From positions 3,445,529 through 3,509,528 of the forward strand of contig NC_031480.1 in assembly GCF_000006565.2 (NCBI RefSeq): DNA of 64,000 nt, given 5' to 3'. Shown in pieces: positions 1-11,059 of this stretch. Positions within the stretch are counted from its first letter, which is position 1. Each line of letters begins with the position of its first letter. The position numbers and the translations under genes were made by a program. Source of the DNA: Toxoplasma gondii ME49. Its lineage: Eukaryota > Apicomplexa > Conoidasida > Eucoccidiorida > Sarcocystidae. The notes under the pieces are model-generated. The model was not told the DNA's origin and did not search any database. It saw only the letters and a program-made list of their open reading frames with translations.

Positions 1-342
1 AGCGACACACACTCTCTCGACATCATAGCCAGCACGATTGGGCGGCCGTTATCAGGTTTGCTGCGGCCGCAGACGGCATGCTGACAACGGCGACTGCACT
101 TCGATTCGCGTAAAGGCTTCTCCGATCCGAAGAGCAGTGAAAAAAGCAACTCTTCAGGCAGCCGGTCTAAAAAGAAACCGCCGCAACAGTGACATCTGAA
201 ATGCGGAACAGTTATTGAAAGGCGTTCGTACTCCGGCTGTTTCTACACCGCGGCTTCACAGAATGGGTGTCGAGAATTGTGCCACAAGTTAGGCGGTGGA
301 AAACACCGCGTGAAAGTTGGAAAAGAAGCAATACAGACGTAC
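1..342. other. Intron sequence downstream of LSM5 exon 1
   Basis: This stretch follows the GTACGT donor of the minus-strand LSM5 exon. The conserved C-terminal half of the Sm fold is not found in any frame here, so it is read as intron and the remaining exons should lie beyond the left edge. Nothing else is recognised. Confidence 0.5.
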
Positions 343-525
343 CATGTTGACGAAGTCATCGAAACCTCGGAGGGTCCCGGCTAACTCCTTGTCACCTTTC
401 ATGATAATCCACATCCGACTTCCGATACACTTGTCCACCAGGGCGAGAGGCAAGTAGCTCGGACCTCCGCTGACAACGCCACTCGTTGCCGGGGCCGACG
501 TCGCTTTGGGGGCAGCTGCGCTCAT
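343..525 (-). CDS. LSM5: LSM5, U6 snRNA-associated Sm-like protein, first coding exon (partial gene)
   Basis: LSM5 is a subunit of the Lsm1-7 ring (cytoplasmic mRNA decapping and decay) and the Lsm2-8 ring (nuclear U6 snRNA). The exon encodes 61 residues: an Ala/Ser/Gly-rich leader of about 23 residues, then the Sm1 motif. The stretches [25 protein letters not shown] and RGFDDFVNM are close to the family consensus, including the Asp-Asp-Phe-Val-Asn RNA-binding loop. The ATG at 523-525 begins MSAAAP. The exon ends after the codon for Met61, followed by a GTACGT donor at 342-337 in phase 0. The Sm2 motif is missing and should be encoded left of the window. The frame extends upstream only through non-ATG codons, so 525 is the best start. 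Identity is secure; the gene is incomplete here. Confidence 0.9.
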
Positions 526-3500
526 CGTGAAATAGATCAGTTCCTCAGAAAGCGAATGGTATGGTGTGACGGGATGGAAAGCAGATGGTGGTTCCACCAA
601 AAAGACTGTCCTTCATATGCGCTCTCGCGTTGTTTTGAAGTCTGGAGGCCAGTTTGAAGGAACAAAAAATCGACAGATTCCGCTCAAGACTGGGCAAGTT
701 GATAGGGTCCCTGTCGGTTGAAATAAAAGGCTTGCCACAGTCGGAGTGACAGCTTCTCTCTGTCACTGCGGTTTTCTGCGATTCAACTGGACAGGCTGCC
801 TTTCGCTTTCACGGCAGGCTCAAAAGAAAGTCGCGACCTTTCGAATGAGTTGGCCAATCCGAGTTCGGCGCAGAACCGCTGAAAACGCGACCCCTGGTGG
901 TTTTTTCTTCAATGCGTTACCCGCCTCCTGCCAATCGCATACTGCAAGAACTTCCGTCTTCCTGGGTGCTTCCGCAAGCAATTCCCCTTCGAGATTGTGC
1001 CGAAGGCAATGCCGTCCGAGCGATCGTTCCTGGCGCCTCACAGCAAGGACAGACAATGCAGAGGCCAGAGTCGCACGACGCAGCTGTATGCGAAGAAAAT
1101 ATTCAGGATACGGCACGTGAAATCACTTCCTCCTTGACAGACGCACAGAGAAACCTGAGGCAAGCGGGTCGCACGGCTGCTACAAATGGGTTTTGGACAG
1201 GCCACACATGCACTGCGATTCTACAGCGCAGGACGGGAGTTCCTGAAGTGGTACAAAGTCGGACGAGAAGCAACAAACGCAGGAACTCGAGACTCGCTAG
1301 AAAAAGCAAAAGTGCCGTAGGAACTGTTGACCGACAGCTCGTGTTGATAATTCAGCGCAGAGCCTCCACTGAAAGTCATTTTCCCGTCTGCATGAAAATG
1401 AATTTGTCCGTGCATGCAGTGGACAGGCATCTACGACCACCAGAGGGGGCTGTTCCTCGATGCTCATCCATTCTCTTGGTGACAGAAACACAAGAAGGAG
1501 GATGTCTCAGCTTGATTTCTTTCCCTCATGAATTTGAGCAACAGCTGAAACTTCAGTTGCTCCGCTGTTCACTGGTTCTTTCGCTGGTTTGCATCCGACA
1601 GTCGCGAGATACCGTGGAGAAGTCCCTGCAGTAAACCTGAGATAGCCGTTATTTTGGTTCGAATACGTACTGCGGCGGTGTTTTTGATTACCCAGTGTAA
1701 ATGTCCTTCGATCGCTTACTGAATGAGGTCTGTTCGGTGGAGCACTTTGTGGCTCCGGGCTCTGTCTGTGCTGCAGGTGGATGTGTGGACTCAAAGAGTT
1801 ACGGTAGCCATGAAGAGTTGATCCTTTCCTTCAAGCTTTTATGGCTTTCCTCTGCAAGTTCGCGCCACCGGTATTGTCCCCACTACATGGCAGCGATAAC
1901 TCGCCAGTGCACATATAGCGCTTCCCGCTGTGTGTAAATGAGGGGAACTCTATAGCGCAGATCGCGGTGTTCCACAGCGCGTATCATGCACCGTTATGTT
2001 TGTCCCTGGGCACAAATGCACACGAGGAAGCTTGGTTGGTTGTCGATGAGATCGATGCAGGGACGCATCGAGTTTGTTGCTTGTCCTCTCACGTCGGAAG
2101 CGCAGCATCTCCATAACGCTAGTGGGGAATACCGGTGTGTCATCCCAGTGCACCGCCCACTGGTCATATACGGAGCAACGTCATACGCAGATACGCTGAA
2201 AACCTCCTCAGCCTCCACCACTTGAGACACGAAACAGATTTCTGGATGTGAAACCGTGGTTGCTTGATTTGCTCGTGCTCTATCTGTAAACATGGGAGAG
2301 ATGGGGCTACCTGGAGCCGGTAAACAAAGATGTTCAAGCTATAACCCAGTAGTCCTCGGTTTCGTGGCGGCAGCTTCCGCATCAGCTCTTGCCAAGGGTC
2401 GGGGAAAATTCGTTAGAAAGAGGAAACACGGAATCTTGATAACGGCGCTGTTGCAAGGACACTTTTCACACCTTGAACTCGAACCACGGTTGTAAAGGAT
2501 GCTTGAAAAGGTAATGTGCTCGGTCCCTCACGAGAACAGCGTCGTGACAGTCCGACACCTGCCTATTAACGTGGCGCAGCTGGTGGAAGCTTCCCACTGC
2601 TATGGGATGTTTCTCGCGTTTCTAACTGCCAGGCATCACGCAGTATCTATCAAACACAAGGGATCGTTTCAACATACCTTAACCACTAAAGGTTCTTGCT
2701 CAACAGGTCCGCTCCGTCGATTCTGGGTACTTCTAGAGACCGTACTGTCCTAAAGCGCTATTCATTTCAGCACATTGGCTGTAATTCTGCAACAGCCTTT
2801 GGCCAAAAGGTAAAAGGGGCTTCCTCGGGCACATTTCGTTCCGTAAACGCAACTACTATCGATTATCAGGTTGGTCCGCTTCCTAGAAACTACGGCTAGC
2901 CTCAGCATCTACACGAGAAACAGGACGTCGCCGCCCATCTTCAACGGCGGCTGAGTTTCCTCTGCGGGAACGGTGAATAAAAAAAAGCCAGATAACACTT
3001 GGCAAAGATACAGTTTGCAGCTTTTTGTGACAACGGTCGCTTGAATCTCTCTGTTTCCGTGTAACGACATTCCAGGACTTTCCGCCTTTGTCTTAGCTCT
3101 CCGGGTCGGAGCTGTTTTCATTATCCGTCCCGCTTGAGGTGGTCACTCGCTCCGTAGCTTTGAAGCTGTTCATCCCGTGCAGGCTGTAGCGATAACACTG
3201 GTATCTGTACCGCGTAGATCCACGCAGCCAGCCGTTCTGTTACTTGTAATGTTTCTGTTCGAGTCCTCTTCGAGCCCATCCCTCACGTTATCACAGGGCG
3301 ACTTCTCTCTACACAAGCACCGTTACAAATAACATAACGCGCACAGCGTGACACAAAAGGGAGTACCTCTAAGTGGACAGGGAAAATGAAGAGCGATATG
3401 TATAGGTAAAACCACATGAACACGTCAAGCGTGCCCTGCGGACCCGGTGGCACTCGAAGGGGCAGTCCGTGGCAAGGCTCCAGAACAGAAATCGAGCTTT

Positions 3501-4953
3501 CGCTGGGGGTGATACTGGTCGCCTGATTTGCAAACCGCTTCTGACTTTGGGAAAATGCGTGCGATAACTGTTGGTCAGCCAACTTTTGCGCCAGTTCGTG
3601 TTTGAGTGTTTCTGTAGAATCTGGATGAATGTGCAGAGGCTCAAGGCAGCAGGGCCTCAGTTTTTCACTATGCCGTGCTCCCCCCCATACCAGTTTGGCT
3701 TCAACCGCTGATCAGTGCAAGTTTCATTGCCTGGTTTTAAGCTGTTGCTATGACCCCAAAACGTCGATAAAACGACTCCTCAAGATCAACACATCGGCTG
3801 TGCCAAGTGTGAGCGCCAGTTCCTGAAAGACAGGCACTCCACGAATATGCCGGTACCGTTCCCCCGAGTTTCGGCGGGTGTATCAACGGGTCACCTGGCG
3901 GCCTGTGACGCGAGTGGAAAAAACACGCCGTATGGACTTTTTGTGCAGACCTAATGGGTGCCAGCAACAGCTTCGTGGTTGCATGGATGCTTTGTTTTAA
4001 CCAGAAGATGAACTGCGTTGTACTGTCGCTGCCTTCAACTGCATACAAAAAAGGGTGGCTGTGTAACTACGTCCGGGACAGCGATTGCTAGGGGAAGTGT
4101 CAACAGACTCATCGGGCATTCTGACAGTTGAGACCAGGTAAGCGTCGCTTCTGAGAAAAAACGCGACTTTCGTGCCACAAAAAAGTCATGCATGCGTTCC
4201 GCAATTGAGTTCTTGGCATCTGACCGCCATGCTGAATCGGCAGTGTCGAGTGTGCGCTTTTTGTCATGCCTGCATGCCCGGTAGTTGTAGAGGTGGTCGA
4301 CGGTACGAAAGACGATTCCGTGAAAGCATCCGAATACAGTTCCCGTGAACAGTGTTATGAACTCCTAGTGTCACTGCGTGTTGCCCCTTTCTGCAGCGTT
4401 CATTGTGAGAACCACCCAGTGTTTTAAGGTTGAAGACCCCGGTACTCTGGACTTGCTAGAGGGGTGTCCCCGATTGGAATGGAGGCGGGTGTGATTGACG
4501 GGGGCGCGAGGTCGCTTTATCTTAGCAACAAAGCGGTGTCGACCATCTTATCTTTCTGGTTCGCGTGTACGATTCATTCATTTCTGTATTCGTCTTCGCC
4601 AGTAAGACTGCTTAGAGCTTTGAGCAGGTTTAAGCAGGGAACCATGAAGCCAGGTCGAATCACCGCCACTGCCAGGGACCTGCCGTTTCCTGGCCCACGC
4701 GTTTGCGCCCGAATCCAATCAAATCTATAATCTTCGGGCATGTCGAACGACAAGCGGCTTCTGCCCGGCACGCGCAGAAACGAAGGTGCAGGTAACGGCG
4801 GAAGGAGCTGTACACACAGCCAGGCTCTTCGACGTGCTCGCTCGCTCTTTTGTAGTTCGGGGCGCTCTGGCGATTCGCCGGGAATATTCCCAGCGTTTCA
4901 GAGCTCTCTTCGGGCGGATGCCTGTGCCTTCCCCTTTGTAGTTTGTCGCCAAA
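526..4953. other. Long intergenic region between LSM5 and the membrane-protein gene
   Basis: About 4.4 kb separates the divergently transcribed LSM5 (-) and the gene starting at 4954 (+). Open frames exist, the longest being about 245 codons from 897 on the plus strand, but none shows a recognisable domain, Toxoplasma-like start context or coherent splice sites. The region probably holds two 5' UTRs, first introns and promoters. TGCATGC motifs occur at 1411-1417, 4189-4195 and 4271-4277. Confidence 0.5.
4189..4277. promoter_or_regulatory. Pair of TGCATGC motifs upstream of the membrane-protein gene
   Basis: Two exact copies of the palindrome TGCATGC lie at 4189-4195 and 4271-4277, about 700 bp before the start codon at 4954. 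This heptamer is a known over-represented promoter motif in Toxoplasma and matches GCATGC-type ApiAP2 binding sites. Function here is inferred from position only. Single copies also occur in exons and introns elsewhere in the window. Confidence 0.35.
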
Positions 4954-6165
4954 ATGATGATGATTAAGTACATATGCTCCAAGCCCACGGGAGGCGGGCC
5001 AGCCCCGTTGATTTTGAACCCTGTCGGCAAGTGGGTCAAGGCGCTGATCATGCTGCATATTCTCTTGTTCTTCGCCGCGTCCATCACCTTCGTCTTCCCC
5101 TCCGTTGGTGACTTGTTCTGTCCAGATCTGCTGTTGAACGTCAACTACTGCGCGGCGTGCTCTGGTAAGCATTTTAGGCGGGAACTCTGTTTTACGAGGT
5201 TCATCCTTCTGTCGCTGCTGCTCAGTTGAGACTCGGTTCTTGTGGTAGACACTTTCTGGCTAAAGCCGCGGAAGTGTAGGAGAATGGACAGTCTTCCGGG
5301 GAGATCGTGCCAAATTTCCCATTGACTCTGCTCAGGCGTCGCGTACCATTTGGCCGTCCAAATGGTTGTCAGGCCCCTTCTATCATGCACACAAACTCTT
5401 GGGGGTTTGGCAGTTACCTGGCCCACAGGAACGTTTTTTTGCGTCAGTTCGGATTTTCTTGTTACTTACTCTGGAAGCGTAAACCATGCATCTGCCGCTA
5501 TCGCGTTGTATGCAGGGGTTAGGCGGCAAGATGCGATTTGGATGTTTCTTCTATGCTCATGTGAAGCACATAACCACTTTGGCTTTCGGGGCTTCCGCTA
5601 GACAGGGCAAATGCGTCACAAAGCTTTGAGGTTAACCGCAACACTTTTGTTTTCCTCCAACTGTAGAGCAGCACATCGAGGTGGTCTCTTTAGTGTAGAA
5701 GTCTCTTCTGGGAAAAATGTGTGCTTGCGTCGAGCACTTTCCCGGTTTCTTTTGAACGTCTGTTGGCGTTTGTGTGCTGCATCCTTTCTTTTATGCCCGC
5801 TTCTCTTTCCAGTTGTGGCGTTCGCGATGACGATTTATTTCAGTCTGCTCTACTGCCAGAGCTGGGGAACCGAAAGAGAGTGGGCAAGCGCAAGCCTGAT
5901 AACGATGGCTTTGGCTATTGCCGACATGTTGGCGGCTGGTTGGGGCATTGTTCTCCTGGTAGAGTCGTCGGCGAGCATGACGGATCAGGATAGTGAGACT
6001 GAGATGAACTACGCCTGCTCCGACTGGAAAGCCTACCTCTTTTATTATGCCACAGCCACTCTCATTTCCATCCACGTCATCATTGCGCTATCGTGCGCCG
6101 TGGTCTCCATCATTCTGGCTCAAGGTGTCGGCACGCAACTCGAGGAAATTCGAAGAATTGTCTGA
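4954..6165 (+). CDS. Four-transmembrane-helix protein of unknown function (187 aa, two exons)
   Basis: Exons are 4954-5164 and 5813-6165. The intron runs from a GTAAGC donor to a pyrimidine-rich CAG acceptor, in phase 1. The start has the typical coccidian context GCCAAAATGATG. The 187-residue protein has four hydrophobic segments at about residues 29-49, 64-86, 98-120 and 144-173. An acidic loop near residues 121-135 (Asp, Glu and Ser) lies between helices 3 and 4, and a short charged tail ends EEIRRIV. Conserved-looking cysteines occur at 8, 56, 66, 69, 85 and 139. No signal peptide precedes helix 1; the N-terminus is a short basic and Pro/Gly segment. The topology resembles small tetraspan or MARVEL-like proteins, but no family signature was recognised. 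It could be a pellicle or endomembrane protein. Coding status is well supported by frame, splice phase and hydrophobic pattern; the function is unknown. Confidence 0.8.
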
Positions 6166-7383
6166 CAATGACCGATGCGACTCGCACATCCGTCCGGGGC
6201 GAGACGATGTTCTGGTGCACGGCAACATCCGTGTGTACACAGAAGGCGTCTTCTAAACTTATAAAGACTGTACACAGTTCAGTGCTTGTCAATGATATAC
6301 ACAGCGGGAATTCCCGGCGATCGACGCCATACTTTCTCTTCTTCCGGACTGAGTGTGTAGAGTTACACTTCTGAAACTACAGCTTGGATCTCCGACTCAG
6401 TGTTACATCTACTTGCTCTAGCTTCGCTCTCACCGTGGCTTTCTTTGCCCTGGCCACTGCACTTTGCTCTCCGTCGTCTGCTGATAAAACCAGGGACCTG
6501 GTGCGCCGCTTTTTAGAGTATGTCCCGGTGAATCGCGCGTTGACCTGTTGGTGGTTTAGGACATTGAACTAACTAAAGTGGCAGTATCGCGCTCTCTTGC
6601 TGTTTTTCTTCCCGGCTTTTTCGGAAAAGGGCTATCCCACCAGAGGGGGCATATCCTCTCAGGATGGACGTCTGTTTCGTGTCCACTGCGGCTTATTCAT
6701 GTCCGAATTATATTAGCACACTCGGTACGAAGTCGAAACAAGGTAGGTGATGCTGAACCAGTGGGTGGACAATCCGTTAAATACGCTGACTCTACTCCCG
6801 ATAAACTACACGGTAGCTCCTATCAAGCCTCTTCTTCCAAATGGGTTTCGTGGAAAAACGTAAACTTCGCGTGTCGGACACTTAGCCGCCAATATACAAC
6901 CATCCAAGGTGAATTTGTCCATCGCAAGTTCGCGAGTGCTGCTTAAACTGAGGAGTCAAGCAGGTTTTTGTTTCCACCCCCGAAGATTTTACATCGCCTT
7001 CCTTGGGCAAAGGGAAACTACTGCGCAGAGCCAGAAAGCCGCACGACAGCCACAGCTACCTACGTGCTCGAAACTCTTGCTACTATTTAAAGACACAAAT
7101 GTTTCCGTCTAGGTTGCGTCGGACCAACGCTTAACTCCCCCCGCTTCTTCAAACCGCCAAGTCTGCCCGACTCAAAAGTGGTAAAAAAGACACCGGACGC
7201 TACCACAACAGCGGCCCGACAGCCCGGTGGGGAAGCCTAGTTAGCAAACGACGGAACAGACACACCAAGTGCATCACTCCCGCAGACGCCGGAGTAACTA
7301 CAGCGCCCACGAAGGAAAACTCTCCTCAGCGGCACCGCCAAACAATCGGACAGGAAGAATAAGAATGAAGCGGCAAAATCCGG

Positions 7384-7420
7384 CATATATATATATATAT
7401 ATACATATGCATATGCATAA
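7384..7420. repeat. TA-rich microsatellite
   Basis: Alternating TA run grading into ATGCATATGCAT. It lies in an intergenic 3' flank. Confidence 0.8.
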
Positions 7421-8137
7421 AGAGGTTCACATATGAAATATACGAATCTACGCATACACTTGTGTATATGCTTGCATGGAAGTCGGTATGTCTGTGCCCA
7501 CTCGTACTGAAATTCTTGCGACATCCAACTGTGTTACCCAAGCCAAAGGCCGAAAAATGAACCAGTAGCTACAGTTCGTTTGTCTCTTCTTGTCACTCTC
7601 GTTGCCCCTTTCTTCCTGCACTCTTCCCGGCTTCCCTGCCTTGTGAGACAGCTGTGTCTAGACAGCGTGGACTCTTGCGTGACGAAACGACAGAGACTCC
7701 AATCGAGAAAAAATGACTGTTCACTGTAGAAGAAATCGCTTTTCTCTGCTCATGAAGACACTGGGCAATTCACTCCAGTTTCCATCGGAGTGTACACCCC
7801 CGTCCTCCTGCATCAACATACGCACAAAAATGCAGCAAAAAGAGCATGGCTAAGCACAAACACGACGCTGGAAAGGTAGCAGATGCAACAGGGGACGCTG
7901 CGATCATCTGTATCGCAGACTGACGCGTTCGCCCATTCGCCTTCTCCTCTTGCGAAGAGCCAATCGATTTTTCTTGTTCATACACTGCAGAGAAACATAA
8001 GCAAACACAAAAACGCGTTTCCATTGGTAAGAATATTTGTACGGAGAACCTCTGCACGTAACAACTTCAGTGCCAACGAGCTTCCGCCGTTTGTAGGAAC
8101 CCGGAATTGCGGCACAAGACAGCGACGCGCTTTCTAC

Positions 8138-8151
8138 GGTGTACATACACT
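8138..8151. repeat. RGTGT-N4-ACACY palindrome
   Basis: Sequence GGTGTACATACACT, one mismatch from the full 5+4+5 palindrome. It lies just beyond the stop of the putative minus-strand gene. Confidence 0.7.
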
Positions 8152-8162
8152 CGACAGAAGCA

Positions 8163-9810
8163 CTATTTCCCTAGGTACAACAGGCACACGGGTAACGAGT
8201 TTTGCACTCCTGTAGGTACAGAAGCCCTCGCAGTTCTTCCGGTGACCCGAAACTGTGGGATACACAGCAGCTGCAGAAAGGAAAGCTTTGCCCAAGGAAA
8301 TATCTCTGTCTCCTTCCGTAGCCACTCTGACAGTGCTCTTACCTCCATCTCCACCTTTGGAGCGTGCTCACTCTCGAAAAGCATGTCTGTGAGAGCATCT
8401 CCCTTCACCTTCCCTTGACGCCGCAAGCCTTCTTTTTCTTCTCCCTTACGCGTCCCCTCTCCTTCCACTGTCTGGACACCCATAAGAGCCTGTTTTTGAA
8501 CCATTTCTTGCTGCTTCAATCCCTCTGCTCTGACTGGCCCTCCTCCGTCTCGAACTGAGAAGAAAGGAGACAGCGAAGGGGCTAGAAAGAAGCGAGCCTC
8601 GCCGCTCCCCAGGGCTGAAGAAGACAGGGAAGAAGAGAGAAGACATTTCTCCGAATCCACGCGTGACCACGGAACTTCAGCTGGCGCATCCGAGTTGCGA
8701 GAAACCGACGCGGATGACGCACAGAGAGTCGCAGAGAGGGAAGAATGAGGCTGTCTCAAGACGCGGATTCGAGCCCGAGCGTCCCTTTCCAGTTCGCAAA
8801 ACCCCAACAGCGTTGACGTCCCCACACTCTCCTCCTTGCCAACCCAAAAAGTCCCTTTCTCCCCTGTGCCACCCTCCAACTCGTCCCCCGCCGCATCCCT
8901 ACAGGATCCCTTCCTGCAAGCTGCCAGCGGCCCTTCGCCGGCACTCTCGGCCGGCACGCGCGAAACAAAGTTCTCTCCCGCTTCTCTCCCGTGTATCCGG
9001 ACCTCCGCCGAGTGCATCTGGAGCTCTCGGAGAGAGGCCTCTCGCGGGGGAGAAGACAGAAGCGAGCCACTCGGAGACGGCCGCCATCTTGCGTCGCACC
9101 AGAGACAAGTATGGCGAGAGCGAAGAGGAGAAGAGACAGAGTTGCTGCCCTCGTGGGAGGTCCTCTCGTCGCCAGACCTCGCGGCGTGAGTCGGCAGAGG
9201 AGACCTCCAGGGAAGCGCAGACAGCGTGAGGTGTCTGTACACCTGCAGGCCGGCGTTCCGGATGCTGTGAGTGAGAGGCGTCGCCATTGTATGGGGAAGC
9301 CCCTCTCGCAGGAACTGGAGCGTAGCCAGCTGTTGACGACGAAGAGGCAGAAGAGAAAGCGACGCGAGGCGCTGACGTAGCCTGGAGGAGAACTTCTGGT
9401 GGGACTGCAAAGGACACCACGAAGCGGAGGAAGTTGAACAGCGTTCTCTCGATAGAGGAAGCGAAAACGTCTTCTGTTGGTTGGTTGTGAAGCACAAAGT
9501 GGCTGCGAGGCGGAAACGGGGGGCAGGCAGACGCTTCTACGCTGTGAGGCGAAGTAGAGCGTGGAATTCCCTCGAGGGGGCAAGGAAACGCGGACGCAGG
9601 GTTCGCGCCCGCGGAATACTCGCGAGTTCGTCTCGGGTGTCTAGACACCCGGATGTGGGGCTGGCAATCGTCGGGATCGGTCTCTTTCGCTGAGGCTCTC
9701 AAATTTGCAGCTGAAGAGAAGTGAGGAACGGAAGTTCTTTCGGGAGCGAGACGAGTCTGAGGGACGGCCGGGTGCCTAAGTGCGGCGGGACAGAAGTCTG
9801 CTTGGTGCAT
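8163..9810 (-). CDS. Putative gene of unknown function; exon structure unresolved
   Basis: Long open frames on the minus strand suggest a gene, but frames also stay open on the opposite strand because the segment is GC-rich. The best reading starts at the ATG at 9810 (context GCGCAAAATG) and gives a basic, Ser-rich first exon. A strong acceptor, a pyrimidine tract ending TTTGCAG, is found near 9412-9416. It leads into a second open frame that runs to a stop at 8163-8165. The N-terminal half of that frame has Leu/Arg-rich helical stretches (around HSIRNAGLQVYRHL), and the C-terminal part includes the amphipathic segment VRALSEWLRKETEIFPW. The middle is Ser/Glu/Gly-rich low complexity. A plausible phase-0 donor for exon 1 is the GTGTCT at about 9640, inside one of the dispersed palindromes. 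No domain was recognised. It could instead be a long UTR; confidence is low. Confidence 0.35.
9230..9243. repeat. RGTGT-N4-ACACY palindrome (full)
   Basis: GGTGTCTGTACACC, a perfect 5-bp arm pair around a 4-nt spacer. It lies inside the open frame of the putative minus-strand gene and is read there as Val-Tyr-Arg-His. Confidence 0.75.
9634..9651. repeat. 18-bp perfect palindrome of the RGTGT-N4-ACACY family
   Basis: CGGGTGTCTAGACACCCG is its own reverse complement over 18 bp. It sits in the first putative exon of the minus-strand gene and contains a possible splice donor. Confidence 0.8.
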
Positions 9811-11059
9811 TTTGCGCATCCCAACAGAGAAGTGCGGCTAATCCCAGCTGACGTGCATGCACACCCCAGGGCAGCCTCCCCGCTGGAAGTAAGAAAAACT
9901 CATCCTGCACAGGTGGGAAGTTCGTGTTCAAGGACCTGGGGAAAGGCACGGAATTGGGGCGCTAACCAGGTGATCCCCACCCTACGGGGTGTACATACAC
10001 CGCGAGAAGGCGGATGGAAAGTGTTCGCAGGTGAAAAAATGATCAACAGAACGGAGGAGAAGCGACAGAGAGGAAGAAGTCGCGAAAACAGTCGAAAAAG
10101 GGAGAAAAACGCCCAAAAATGTCCCCAGCGGAGCTCAGCGACACACATGCGCCACTCTCCGGCCCAAGAGAAAATGTTTCCTCGGGGGTTTGCGAGATGA
10201 ACGCATACACGGAGAAACAAACTTGCTTTCAGCACTCTCCAATGACCAACGGGCAGCTGCATACGTTCAGAAAAGATTTTCTTGAAACGCTGCCCACATA
10301 CATAAATATCGCTGCCCTTTATGCATTCTGCGCTGGCCAAAAGGAAAGAAAAATCGCAGGAGACACCAGCCAAAAGCCAGGTTCGAGTGCAGCTGGAAAC
10401 GCGTGAAAAGTGTCAACGGATCCGTGCAAGAAAGTGGAGATTTCCCGAAAAGGTGAGATATAAAGTGGAAAAAAATGCGAGTCTCTTTGGGCCGAGCAGC
10501 CATTTCTTTCGCCCAGGCGGAGGCTCGGTCTCGCGGCCTCGTCAAGGCGCTGTCTGCTCAACAGCCGTCTGCACTATGAGGTTTTCTTTTCGTGCATCTT
10601 TTCTTCGCGCGTTTACTACACAAACAAAAAAAAGCCGTAAATATTGAAACTCAATATGTTTCTCGACCTCCTTCATGCCTTCAGTCGCCGTGTGTTTCGC
10701 CCTCTTGCCGTCGTTTCCGTCCCGACCGCAAAGTAGTGACCTTTCTCCATAGCTCGTACTACCTTTCGTGTACAGAGCCTAAAAAAACTACAGAAAAACA
10801 CATGTCTAAACAATCTTTGGCTTCCCTCCTTCGCTTAGCGTTACTCGATCTCTCAGCCGCCTCCCTGCTCTCCTCTCACATCTGTGTATCTGTACTGTTC
10901 TTTCCTTCGCGATAGCAGTCCGAGTCCTTCCCTTTCCTCTCCTCCTCTCGCCTGACATACTGCCACGGCCCCCTCGTTGCGGACTGTGTGTACACCGATA
11001 TCGGCCTGCTTCCTCTGCTGACTTTTTGAGAACTCCGCTTTCTTGTTTCCACGTCCACG
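9811..11059. other. Intergenic region between a putative minus gene and TRAPPC1
   Basis: This is a divergent spacing with presumably two promoters. Nothing coding was recognised. A full palindrome of the dispersed family is at 9988-10001 and a TGCATGC motif at 9854-9860. Confidence 0.5.
9988..10001. repeat. RGTGT-N4-ACACY palindrome (full)
   Basis: GGTGTACATACACC, the commonest spacer form in this window. It lies in the divergent intergenic region upstream of TRAPPC1. Confidence 0.75.

Larger units (their letters stand above)
6166..8162. other. Intergenic region, 3' flanks of two converging genes
   Basis: No coding exon is recognised. The region lies between the 3' end of the four-helix protein gene (+) and the putative minus-strand gene ending at 8163. 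It should hold both 3' UTRs. A TA-rich microsatellite is at 7384-7420 and one RGTGT-N4-ACACY palindrome at 8138-8151. Confidence 0.5.

Noticed and set aside
1437..6650. The 14-mer CCACCAGAGGGGGC occurs at 1437-1450 and 6637-6650 and resembles a CTCF core site.
   Set aside because: Several shared 14-mers are expected by chance in 64 kb, and apicomplexans are not known to have CTCF.
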